Shown here piece by piece: positions 18,766-26,506 of a DNA stretch of 64,000 bases. The number at the start of each line of letters is the position of its first letter. The first letter of the stretch is position 1. The notes below the pieces were generated by a model. It had not been told where the DNA came from. It searched no databases and was given only the letters and a program-made list of their open reading frames with translations. This DNA is from JBBATK01 sp044228685 (lineage in GTDB: Bacteria; Bacteroidota; Ignavibacteria; Kapaibacteriales; NICIL-2): contig JBGAUL010000023.1 in NCBI GenBank assembly GCA_044228685.1, forward strand, positions 1 to 64,000. The letters run 5' to 3'. A program made the position numbers and the translations under genes.

Positions 18766-19509
18766 TCAATTAATAATCTCGCCCTTATTCTGAGCCAGAC
18801 GCTCTCGCCATTGTTGAATGCTTTCTTCACTCTGCCTCGACCAATCATGCAGCTCGCCGACGATCTTGAGAGGCGCTTCAGTGCGGTATGATCGGGTGAG
18901 ATTTCCCGGGAACTTTTTGTCGGTGACGTTTGGATCGTCTTCGTAGGCACCACTGGGCTCGACCAAATACACGCGCTGCTGACCCTCCCCCGCAGCCAAA
19001 GCAGCTGCCAGACCCGCCCCGTTGGGTAATGCTGTAAAGTAAATATGATTCATCACCAACTCAGTCTGATAGTTCGATCTCTTGCCCGCAACGAGCAAAT
19101 CACCAATTCGCAAGTCCGCCTTCGTGCCGTGGAAGAAGGGTCCTGTCTCGCCAATGCGCTCGCGACTCCGCTCCGCCAATTCTCGATGGTGCTGTGCAGA
19201 CTCTCTATCGCCCATCTCTTCATAACAGCGAGCAATGTACAGATGCACACTCACTACCGCGCTACGCGCAGCAACGTCATCCACACGCTGTGCATGCTCC
19301 AAAGCCTTGTCATACCAACGCAGACAATCGTCAAGCGATACCTGATGTCGGGCAAGGAAAAATGCACTTAGAAATTTCTCGAAATCATCACTCGCGTCAT
19401 TCCAGGCTTGCGTGAAAATCGTTGCAGCAGAAGCAAGATCAGCTGCAGCTTCTTGTGCCATTGCTTGAAGACAGAGACGAACGATTGGGTTTGTGGGACT
19501 GAATTCCAT
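18766..19509 (-). CDS. arr: TPR-like domain fused to rifampin ADP-ribosyltransferase
   Basis: 247 aa. Residues 121-247 match NAD(+)-rifampin ADP-ribosyltransferase (Arr) almost motif for motif: GPFFHGTKADLRIGDLL, MNHIYFTALPNGAGLAAALA, EDDPNVTDKKFPGN, TRSYRTEAPLKIVGEL. By alignment to the mycobacterial enzyme the active-site His, Tyr and Asp are H127, Y157 and D192. Arr inactivates rifamycins by ADP-ribosylating a hydroxyl of the ansa bridge. The N-terminal 115 residues (AATIFTQAWNDASDDFEKFL, HLYIARCYEEMGDRESA) are a helical TPR-like domain not present in the classical Arr of about 140 aa. That domain resembles small stand-alone Bacteroidota proteins, so this appears to be a fusion. No mobile element flanks it. 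Confidence 0.9.
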   Translation of the reverse strand: MEFSPTNPIVRLCLQAMAQEAAADLASAATIFTQAWNDASDDFEKFLSAFFLARHQVSLDDCLRWYDKALEHAQRVDDVAARSAVVSVHLYIARCYEEMGDRESAQHHRELAERSRERIGETGPFFHGTKADLRIGDLLVAGKRSNYQTELVMNHIYFTALPNGAGLAAALAAGEGQQRVYLVEPSGAYEDDPNVTDKKFPGNLTRSYRTEAPLKIVGELHDWSRQSEESIQQWRERLAQNKGEIIN

Positions 19510-19922
19510 TGGTGTTGTTATTGTTGATTATTCAAATGTAGATGACAGAGACAATCTGCATATGACTTTTCAATGAGCTGCAAAACACCCGCAGTTGAAT
19601 AGCCAGCAGTTTGATTGAGAGCATTCAACGGTTTCGCGTCAATACTATTGCTGCGGCTCTTGAAAGGGAAAGGACGCGAGTAGCTATAGAGCACAGAGTG
19701 CACATATGAGACGGTGAATATGACATTGAACTACGAATCGCAAAGACCTTCGTGCGAATTCCCATAGAAAATTTCTAGCGCCTCAGATGATTCAACGCAT
19801 AGTCATTGCTATCTAGATTGCATATGAAAAAACGACTCGCGTTGTATTCAGAGTTTACACGCAGCGTCCTTCACGACCATCAGCCGGAATTGGGTGAGTT
19901 CGATCAATGCACAAGAGGCACT
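19510..19922. other. Divergent intergenic region
   Basis: Separates the minus-strand arr fusion gene from the plus-strand lipoprotein, so it should hold promoters for both. An in-frame ATG at 19806 exists but its 39 codons do not resemble a protein start. No operator recognised. Confidence 0.4.
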
Positions 19923-20600
19923 ATGAATCCTGCCAGCTCAGACACTAGATATTTCACGCGAGTGCATGTTCTCTTTCTTGCGTTCATGATTGCTGCGCTC
20001 ATTGCTCTCAGTTCTTGCAGCACGACACATCCCGTGCGCATTCTTCCTGCCGGCGAGCAGGCGCTGAACATCTCGCTCGGCGGACCAATTGTTCCCGGTG
20101 AAAGTCCGGTTGGCTTTATACCCTATTTCGATGTTGGATATGTGCGCGGTCTCAGCGATAACTGGACCATGCAAGCCGACGTGCACGCATTGCCCGCTGT
20201 GTTTGGAACCTTTGGTGCTGATGTTGGAATGGCGACCAGACTGTGTCGAGAGGATGGGTGGCGACCTGAGATTACAGCAAAAGGACAAGCCCTCGTTTTC
20301 ACTGATTTCACATCAGCCCGTGTGTATCCTTTGCTCAGCCTCATTGGCAGCTACCAGCTCAAGCCACGTACATTGGTTTATGGCGGATTAGAAACAGTCT
20401 ATCAGTTTAATGGCTCACGCGTCTACCTTACGCCGCTGCTTGGTCTGCAGTTTCCCTTGTCGAACACGATCGGCATGCAGACAGAGCTCAAATGGATGGC
20501 ATCGAATGTGAACACACACAGTGGAATTTTCGAGGGTACAGGTTCGATTTCTTCTCACGGCGGGATCGCCTTCTTTGTAGGACTGAACTATGCGCTCTAA
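19923..20600 (+). CDS. Predicted outer-membrane beta-barrel lipoprotein
   Basis: 225 aa. The start is the ATG at 19923, with AGAGG seven bases upstream and a lipoprotein signal after it (VLFLAFMIAALIALSSC, lipobox Cys followed by Ser-Thr-Thr). The mature part consists of alternating polar/hydrophobic beta strands (YFDVGYVRGLSDNWTMQADV, GSYQLKPRTLVYGGLETVYQF) ending in FFVGLNYAL, a typical barrel-terminating strand with an aromatic residue. Probably a small outer-membrane protein. Its end overlaps the start of the next lipoprotein gene by 11 bases, so the two form an operon. Confidence 0.75.
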   Translation: MNPASSDTRYFTRVHVLFLAFMIAALIALSSCSTTHPVRILPAGEQALNISLGGPIVPGESPVGFIPYFDVGYVRGLSDNWTMQADVHALPAVFGTFGADVGMATRLCREDGWRPEITAKGQALVFTDFTSARVYPLLSLIGSYQLKPRTLVYGGLETVYQFNGSRVYLTPLLGLQFPLSNTIGMQTELKWMASNVNTHSGIFEGTGSISSHGGIAFFVGLNYAL

Positions 20601-21423
20601 ACAACTTCTACTCGTCATGCTTGTGGCGCTTTCACTGCTCCTCAACTCCTGCATGAAAATGGACAGCTTTTTGTACAACACCAAAGAGCTGCAATCCTAC
20701 ACACTCAGTCACGCCATCATCCCCGACAGCGCTGTCGAAGAACTCAACTGCGTCTCTGAAGGCAATACTCTTTATGGATTCTATGTGCACTCTAACGGCA
20801 AGCACAGCGATCTCACCGTTCTGTATTGTCATGGCAACAAAGAAAGCATCGATCCCTACTGGGAACGCGTTGAACTACTCTATCAAGCCGGCTTCAACGT
20901 CTACATCTTCGACTACCGAGGCTTCGGCAAAAGTCAAGGCAGCTCATCCGAAAGCTCACTTGCAACCGATGCACGCGCCGCACTCGCAGCGCTAAAAGCG
21001 CACACACACGTCGCTGATTCCTCACTTGCTATATATGGTTTCTCACTCGGAGGCGTTCCAGCGATCGATCTTGCCGCAAACGTAATTCAGCCTCGCGTGC
21101 TAATTACCGAATCGATCTTTGCTTCCGGCGAAACCCTTGTCCAAAGCGGAACCCTACTCGACATCCCCGGTTCTTTCTTGCTCAAAGGCGAGTACCCGAA
21201 CTCAACACGCATTCGCTCGGTGCACACGCCCCTGCTCATGCTCCACGGCGACAGCGACACCTTCATCGACATCGACAAGAGTGGACGCGCTATCTACGCC
21301 CAAGCAAACGATCCAAAACATTTCATCCCCGTCCCCGGCGCAAACCACACAGACGTCCCGATGCGTTACGGCACAGCGAAATACATTTCGTTGATTGAGG
21401 ATTTTGTGGTGAAGCGGAGGTAG
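20590..21423 (+). CDS. Alpha/beta-hydrolase lipoprotein (Bem46/YfhR-like)
   Basis: 277 aa. Lipoprotein signal with LLLNSC (C21). The fold is a serine hydrolase: oxyanion region LYCHGNKES (78-86), FDYRGFGKS (108-115), nucleophile elbow GFSLGG (S152), acid D223 in HGDSD and base H253 in GANHTD. The sequence order fits the Bem46/ABHD13/YfhR group of membrane-attached hydrolases with unknown substrates. Translationally coupled to the preceding barrel lipoprotein through an 11-base overlap. The gene end is purine-rich (KRR then a G-run). Confidence 0.85.
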   Translation: MRSKQLLLVMLVALSLLLNSCMKMDSFLYNTKELQSYTLSHAIIPDSAVEELNCVSEGNTLYGFYVHSNGKHSDLTVLYCHGNKESIDPYWERVELLYQAGFNVYIFDYRGFGKSQGSSSESSLATDARAALAALKAHTHVADSSLAIYGFSLGGVPAIDLAANVIQPRVLITESIFASGETLVQSGTLLDIPGSFLLKGEYPNSTRIRSVHTPLLMLHGDSDTFIDIDKSGRAIYAQANDPKHFIPVPGANHTDVPMRYGTAKYISLIEDFVVKRR

Positions 21424-21666
21424 GGGGAGATACTCTATGGCTATTTGAACTTTGCGTCGTGTAGTAAAGATGTGTAAGCAGAGTATTACTAAATCTGATT
21501 GTTCTTCATACCGAGTGAAAACTTCACTTCGAGATTCCGCGGCTGGAATTCGTGGATGCAGTGTGCTTCGCATTCAATGGTAGTCTGCTTCTTCGTTTAC
21601 CTCCCCTCCTCAATCTCCCTCATTCACCTATATTCCCATCTCACATGAACAACCACACAACTCTCT

Positions 21667-22221
21667 ATGCCAAAGATTATCGCTGCTATCAACATGACTC
21701 TCGACGGATTTTGTGATCACACTGCGGGTATTGCTGATGAGGAATTGCACGACTACTTTACGGAACTGTTGAAGCAAGCTGACGGACTGTTGTACGGTCG
21801 CACTACCTATCAGCTGATGGAAGATAGTTGGCCTCCAATGATTGAACATCCTACCGGCCATGCATCCTTGGATGAGTTTGCGAAGGCTATTGATGACACA
21901 GAGAAGATCGTTTTTTCGCGGACGCTAGAGAATGTCACGTGGAGAAATTCACGTCTGGCAACACGCAGTCTTGAAGAAGAGGTTCGCGCACTCAAGCAGC
22001 TCGACGGCAACTTCTACTCAGCGAGTAGTCCAAGCATTATCGTTGAGCTCACCAACCTCGATCTCATAGATGAATACTATCTGTGTATTCATCCCGTTAT
22101 TCTTGGAAATGGACTGCGCCTCTTCCGAGATATCCAATCATCAAAGCGATTGAATCTTGTTGGTACCAAGCAGTTCGGCTCTGGTGCGTTGCTCTTGAGC
22201 TATGAAGTCGTGAGGAACTAA
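21667..22221 (+). CDS. Dihydrofolate reductase-like (RibD C-terminal) protein
   Basis: 184 aa. Conserved blocks IIAAINMTLDGF, GLLYGRTTYQLMEDSWPPM, KIVFSRTLENVTW, SPSIIVELTNLDLIDEYYLCIHP and VILGNGLRLF place it in the same NADPH-binding superfamily as 17028-17606. The normal Gly-Ser that opens the nucleotide loop is here ASSPSI. A C/T-rich leader lies just upstream (about 21595-21640). Substrate unknown. Confidence 0.87.
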   Translation: MPKIIAAINMTLDGFCDHTAGIADEELHDYFTELLKQADGLLYGRTTYQLMEDSWPPMIEHPTGHASLDEFAKAIDDTEKIVFSRTLENVTWRNSRLATRSLEEEVRALKQLDGNFYSASSPSIIVELTNLDLIDEYYLCIHPVILGNGLRLFRDIQSSKRLNLVGTKQFGSGALLLSYEVVRN

Positions 22222-22345
22222 ACTGCGCTTGCTCAACGTTGCTACTAGTCGGAACTAATTCATGAAGTGCAACGCTTCTGCCACGAGGGAAGTGATTGCA
22301 TCAATGCTTAGGTGATTCTATTAACGAGCCATCGAGATTTCTACC

Positions 22346-22939
22346 ATGCGCAAAATCATCGTCATCAATTTCATGTCGCTGGATGGTGTCATTCAAGCAC
22401 CCGGCGGACCTCAAGAAGACACCTCAGACAACTTCAGCCTCGGAGGCTGGAGCTCTGCTTACCAAGACGAAGTTTCAGGCGCGATTATCCGCAAGCAAAT
22501 GCAAGCTGCCGATTACTTGCTAGGACGTCGTACCTTCGAAATCTGGGAAAGCTATTGGCCAATGCATGCCGAGTTCTGGCCCGGGATCAATGAAGGAGCG
22601 AAGTATGTTTTTTCAAAAAGTAGAGCATCCTCAGACTGGCAACACACAAGCTTCATCGACAGCATTGAGCAAATCAAAGCGCTGAAGAATAGCGATGGCG
22701 CGGATCTCCAAGTTTGGGGAAGTAGTCAGCTCGTGCATTTTCTGCTCCACCACGATCTTGTCGATGAACTCTGGCTCAAGACCTTTCCCATCATCCTCGG
22801 CAAAGGCAAACGTCTCTTCGACGATTCCTCCCTCCCCGCCGCCTTCGAACTCAGCCAAAGCACCATCGCCCCAAGCGGCGTCATCATTGCCAATTATAAG
22901 CGCGCCGGCGCGGTGCAAAGCAGTCAAATCGAGATCTGA
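22346..22939 (+). CDS. Dihydrofolate reductase-like (RibD C-terminal) protein
   Basis: 197 aa. The start KIIVINFMSLDGVIQAPGGP, DYLLGRRTFEIWESYWP, KYVFSKSRASSDW, LQVWGSSQLVHFLLHHDLVDELWLKTFPI and ILGKGKRLF are textbook blocks of the YwjB/YyaP-type DHFR-like family. It lies 124 bases after another paralogue on the same strand, possibly co-transcribed. Complete; substrate unknown. Confidence 0.88.
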   Translation: MRKIIVINFMSLDGVIQAPGGPQEDTSDNFSLGGWSSAYQDEVSGAIIRKQMQAADYLLGRRTFEIWESYWPMHAEFWPGINEGAKYVFSKSRASSDWQHTSFIDSIEQIKALKNSDGADLQVWGSSQLVHFLLHHDLVDELWLKTFPIILGKGKRLFDDSSLPAAFELSQSTIAPSGVIIANYKRAGAVQSSQIEI

Positions 22940-23101
22940 TTTTCCGTTGTGCCGCTTGAATAGAAGCATTGAGTGCGTCTCTGACCTTTAGCGTGCTTTG
23001 TCTCTATCTAGTGTCGATGACCGGAGCTTGGATGGGGTCATAATCGCTGTTTTTGGCTTGTTTTCGGAGTTTTTTCAAACCGTCGTGAGGGGGAATACAT
23101 T

Positions 23102-23165
23102 TTACTCAATGCGTTGAGTAATTTTACTCAATACGTTGAGTAAATTTACTCAGTATATTGAGTAA
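23102..23165. promoter_or_regulatory. Three tandem 20-bp palindromes, 22-bp period
   Basis: Copies at 23102-23121, 23124-23143 and 23146-23165, each TTACTCA-n6-TGAGTAA or nearly so: cores TTACTCAATGCGTTGAGTAA, TTACTCAATACGTTGAGTAA and TTACTCAGTATATTGAGTAA. The period is exactly 22 bp, about two helical turns, so dimeric proteins would bind on one face. The array ends 31 bases before the AAA/DUF4143 start codon, suggesting an operator. Confidence 0.8.
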
Positions 23166-23196
23166 ATTGCAAGAGTGATTTTAAAGGGCCTTTTCT

Positions 23197-24390
23197 ATGG
23201 AATTTCAGCGAGTTTATGCAAAGGAGTTACGGTCGCGACTGCTGGAGACACGACGTTTTATAAACGTCGTTTCTGGACCACGGCAGGTGGGCAAAACAAC
23301 CCTTGTCGGACAAGTTGTGCGCGATCTGGGTCTTCCGGTACTTCAAGCAAGCGCGGACGAACCGAGTTTGCAGCATGGATCTTGGATACATCAAAAGTGG
23401 GATGAGGCTCGACTTGCGGCAAAAGCTAATGGCGCTGGTGGAGCAGTTTTGGTATTGGATGAGATTCAGAAAATTCCGGATTGGCCGGCGTATGTGAAGC
23501 AGTTATGGGACGAAGACACGCGCGATGCGAGGCCGCTCAAAGTCGTGCTCCTAGGTTCAGCTCCTTTGTTAGTCTCTCGCGGTTTATCCGAGAGTCTTGC
23601 CGGTCGATTCGAACTACTGCATCTCCCGCACTGGACATTCACAGAGATGCACCGAGCATTTGGCTTGACGCTTGACGAGTATATCTACTACGGTGGTTAT
23701 CCCGGTGCGGCGCATTTGATTGATGAGCCGGAGAGGTGGGAGCGTTATGTACGAGACTCATTAATCGAGACTTCGATTTCGCGTGACGTACTCTTGCTAA
23801 CGCGCGTCGACAAGCCTGCGCTCATGCGACGTCTTTTCGAGTTGTCGTGTCAGTACTCAGGACAAATTCTATCATACACCAAAGTCTTAGGTCAACTGCA
23901 AGACGCCGGCAACACTACTACCCTTGCCCACTACCTTGATTTACTCTTTGGTGCCGGCATGGTCTGCGCCCTGCAGAAATACAGCGCTTCGGATGCGCGC
24001 AAGCGTGCCTCGAGTCCGAAATTCAACGTCATGAACAACGCTCTGCTTTCTGCAATGAGCGGTCGCAGCTTCAATCAAACACGATCCAATCACGAGCTCT
24101 GGGGTCGCACTGTCGAATCCGCCATCGGCGCACATCTCGTCAACAGCGCTGCCAGCGGCGACACATCAGTTTACTACTGGCGTGAAAAAAACAAGGAAGT
24201 AGATTTCGTCGTTCGCTTTGGTGACAAGCTCACTGCAATTGAAGTAAAGAGCGGTCGCACGCCACTAAGTCACAGCGGCATCAGCACATTCACTGCCTCA
24301 CATCCGGTTCATCGCTCACTTCTCATAGGCTTCGGCGGAGTTAGTGTTGAGGAGTTTTTGAATTATCCGGTGCGACACTGGGTTGGGTGA
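23197..24390 (+). CDS. AAA ATPase with DUF4143 C-terminal domain
   Basis: 397 aa. Walker A GPRQVGKTT (27-35) and Walker B LVLDEIQ (85-91) define an AAA_14 ATPase. The fold continues with LLGSAPLLVSRGLSESLAGRFE (sensor region) and the DUF4143 region (about 190-355), whose end SVYYWREKNKEVDFVV and LTAIEVKSG has the D...ExK spacing of a PD-(D/E)xK nuclease-like core. These single-gene ATPases are widespread and their function is unclear; roles in stress or defence have been guessed. The upstream palindrome array suggests tight or self-regulated expression. The gene end is purine-rich. Confidence 0.9.
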   Translation: MEFQRVYAKELRSRLLETRRFINVVSGPRQVGKTTLVGQVVRDLGLPVLQASADEPSLQHGSWIHQKWDEARLAAKANGAGGAVLVLDEIQKIPDWPAYVKQLWDEDTRDARPLKVVLLGSAPLLVSRGLSESLAGRFELLHLPHWTFTEMHRAFGLTLDEYIYYGGYPGAAHLIDEPERWERYVRDSLIETSISRDVLLLTRVDKPALMRRLFELSCQYSGQILSYTKVLGQLQDAGNTTTLAHYLDLLFGAGMVCALQKYSASDARKRASSPKFNVMNNALLSAMSGRSFNQTRSNHELWGRTVESAIGAHLVNSAASGDTSVYYWREKNKEVDFVVRFGDKLTAIEVKSGRTPLSHSGISTFTASHPVHRSLLIGFGGVSVEEFLNYPVRHWVG

Positions 24391-24478
24391 GAGGGAGAGG
24401 GTTTAGACTACGATGAGACTCTTGATGCGTTACGACAGGAGGTCTAGGGTGAGTGTTTAAGCTCATCATTTTGTGTTC
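24391..24478. other. Spacer before extragenic repeats
   Basis: The first bases are a G/A-rich tract directly after the ATPase stop codon; the rest is unremarkable. Confidence 0.4.
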
Positions 24479-24628
24479 AACCCCACCCCGCCCTCCGCCG
24501 AGAGGAGGGTGACAGGTGAATTGATGTGCAGTTTATTCTAGAACTATCTCAATGCGCTTTTCATCTCTAGACATCACTAAAGCAGTCCCTTCCCCCTTCG
24601 GGGGGAAGGATAGGATGGGGGTTGGGTT
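24479..24628. repeat. Extragenic GC-rich repeat, copy 1 (about 150 bp)
   Basis: Begins AACCCCACCCC and ends GGGGGTTGGGTT, imperfect terminal inverted repeats. The left hairpin is degraded here (CCCTCCGCCGAGAGGAGGG). The right hairpin CCTTCCCCC-TTC-GGGGGGAAGG is intact. The middle of about 70 bases is A/T-richer. Confidence 0.8.
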
Positions 24629-24669
24629 CGACGTCACGTGATTGACAGCGGGCGACTCGTGCGTTTCCC

Positions 24670-24821
24670 AACCCCACCCCGGCCCTCCCCCGAAGGGGAG
24701 GGTGACAGGTGTATTCATTCTCAGTTATTTGTCTTGCTTTTTCAATACATGCTTTACCTCTAGACATCACTCCAGCAGTCCCTTCCCCCTTCGGGGGGAA
24801 GGATAGGATGGGGGTTGGGTT
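24670..24821. repeat. Extragenic GC-rich repeat, copy 2 (about 152 bp)
   Basis: Same plan and orientation as copy 1, 191 bases further on. Left hairpin CCCTCCCCC-GA-AGGGGAGGG and right hairpin CCTTCCCCC-TTC-GGGGGGAAGG are both intact. It is followed by GGGCGTCAGGTTGGGCGTTGG, a short degenerate tandem stretch. Confidence 0.82.
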
Positions 24822-24874
24822 GGGCGTCAGGTTGGGCGTTGGATGATTGACGTCGGGCAACTCCTACTTTACCC

Positions 24875-25026
24875 AACCCCACCCCAACCCTCCCCCGAAG
24901 GGGAGGGTGACAGGAGTTGTTTGATGTGCATTTAATTATCGAACTATCTCGACACGCATTTTATCTCTCGACATCACTCCAGCAGTCCCTTCCCCCTTCG
25001 GGGGGAAGGATAGGATGGGGGTTGGA
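24875..25026. repeat. Extragenic GC-rich repeat, copy 3 (about 152 bp)
   Basis: Starts 205 bases after copy 2, same orientation, both hairpins intact. The middle segment (GAACTATCTCGACACGC, then ATCTCTCGACATCACTCC) is clearly homologous to that of copy 1. A longer degenerate GGCGTCAGGTTGG-type run follows to about 25068. Confidence 0.82.
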
Positions 25027-25118
25027 TTGGGCGTCAGGTTGGGGGTCAGGTTTGGCGTTGGCGTTGAATCCTAACTCAATATCTTGCAAACCAACTCACA
25101 CAACTACCAACCCAATCC

Positions 25119-25646
25119 ATGAAAAACACAACGCTACTTGTTCTCGCACTTTGCGCGGCTTTTTGTTCGGGCTTTGCATTCAAGTCAATTGTTGATACGA
25201 AGTCTGAGGGAAGTACTGCGCTCAAACGAGTGACCGGAGTTGGAGGGATTTTCTTCAAGTGCAAGGAGCCGGCGAAAGTGAGGGAGTGGTATAAGACGCA
25301 TTTGGGATTGAGTGTGAATCAGTATGGAAGCGTGTTTGAGTGGCGACAAGGCGCGGACTCATCGAAGAAAGGCTTTCTGCAGTGGAGTCCGTTTTCTGAG
25401 AAGTCAAAGTACTTTGAGCCTTCAACCAAGGACTTCATGATCAATTATCGCGTAGAGAATTTGGTGGCGCTTGTTGAAGAGTTGCGGAAGGAAGGCGTGA
25501 CGATTGCTGACACTATTTCGAGCTACGAGTATGGGAAGTTTGTGCACATCATGGACAATGAGTCTAACAAGATTGAGCTGTGGGAAGCCAATGATGTGGA
25601 GTTCGAAAAGCTGGGTCAGAAAATGGGAGCTCAAACCACGAAGTGA
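25119..25646 (+). CDS. Exported VOC (glyoxalase-fold) protein
   Basis: 175 aa. The N-terminal hydrophobic segment (LLVLALCAAFCSGFAF, 5-21) is a signal peptide or anchor, unusual for this mostly cytoplasmic family. Residues 38-162 form one VOC module: VTGVGGIFFKCKEPAKVREW, YKTHLGLSVNQYG, MINYRVENLVALVEELRKEG and HIMDNESNKIELWEAND, where the final Glu is a usual metal ligand. The catalytic role cannot be assigned. The gene starts just after the repeat cluster and converges on the DUF2200 gene with ten bases between stops. Confidence 0.85.
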   Translation: MKNTTLLVLALCAAFCSGFAFKSIVDTKSEGSTALKRVTGVGGIFFKCKEPAKVREWYKTHLGLSVNQYGSVFEWRQGADSSKKGFLQWSPFSEKSKYFEPSTKDFMINYRVENLVALVEELRKEGVTIADTISSYEYGKFVHIMDNESNKIELWEANDVEFEKLGQKMGAQTTK

Positions 25647-25656
25647 TTCGCTTTGC

Positions 25657-26022
25657 TTATTCGCTTCTGAGAATCTTCTCCATCGCGCGACCTTTAGCCA
25701 GCTCATCTACCAGCTTGTCCATGTAGCGCACTTGCTTGGTCAGAGGGTTTTCAATTTCTTCAATGCGATAGCCACAGATCACTCCCTTGATCAAGTGTGC
25801 ATTGGAATTGAGTTTGGCTTGAGCGAAGAATTCTTGGAAATTGACTTTAGCTGCAATCAATGATTTCAGCTTCTTATCATCATAACCGGTTAGCCAACGA
25901 ATTACTTGGTGTAGTTCCTCTCTTGTGCGACCCTTTTTCTCTACCTTGTTCACATAATGCGGATAGACAGATGAAAAAGTCATCGATGCAAATTTGGCGT
26001 CGTGATGTTCCGTTGTCGACAT
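25657..26022 (-). CDS. DUF2200 family protein
   Basis: 121 aa from the ATG at 26022 (MSTTEHHDAKFASM); the frame runs 33 codons further upstream, but DUF2200 proteins are about 115-120 aa and begin here. Conserved blocks: MTFSSVYPHYVNKVEKKGRT, ELHQVIRWLTGYDDKKL, GVICGYRIEEIENPLTKQVR and DELAKGRAMEKILR. Small soluble protein; the family has no established function. Confidence 0.88.
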   Translation of the reverse strand: MSTTEHHDAKFASMTFSSVYPHYVNKVEKKGRTREELHQVIRWLTGYDDKKLKSLIAAKVNFQEFFAQAKLNSNAHLIKGVICGYRIEEIENPLTKQVRYMDKLVDELAKGRAMEKILRSE

Positions 26023-26506
26023 GAGATTTTCTTCGTCAATTAGGTCTAATAACTTCCTGAACTCAGTGTGCTCCTCGCGATTTTCTCGCTTGACAAAATA
26101 CGTCGAATCGTCGTTTCTCATGCTGAAGTTGATGGGTGTTTGAAGCTAGATAGGTTCAAGGTTCTCCTCTAGCAATCTGCTGGATAATCGAGGTTGGGAC
26201 TGCACACGCACCGAGGACAACTTGCCATAAGTCCTGTCGAGACATTGGCTTAAATCATCTTGGAAGCAAAGCTCCGGCGGAGCTTGAATATAAATCCACT
26301 CCTTCCAAGATTTGTCTCGATCAAGCTCAAGTGTGAACATGGATGCTGTCGATGCTTCTTAGTATGTTAAGGTATCGCTAAGGTACATGGCAGTGCATTT
26401 TCAGGAGATTTGTATTGGAGATATTCTGCTGCAACGCTCTTCTTGCCAGGGCAAGAATCATTGCGATCACAGCCGTGTCATTGTCAATTGCGTGGAATCT
26501 AAATCG
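26023..26506. other. Divergent intergenic region
   Basis: Holds presumed promoters for the minus-strand DUF2200 gene and the plus-strand PKD protein. A 64-codon minus-strand frame at 26146-26340 is present but unsupported. No repeat or RNA recognised. Confidence 0.4.

Noticed and set aside
23102..23165. Tandem palindromes as a plasmid-type replication iteron array
   Set aside because: Only three units, palindromic rather than direct asymmetric iterons, and placed as an operator directly before an ATPase gene with no Rep gene.
24479..25026. GC-rich repeats as a CRISPR array
   Set aside because: Units are 150 bp with internal hairpins and unequal spacing; there are no short direct repeats with unique spacers and no cas genes.
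26146..26340. 64-codon minus-strand reading frame upstream of the DUF2200 gene
   Set aside because: No Shine-Dalgarno and no recognisable family; more likely chance in a divergent promoter region.
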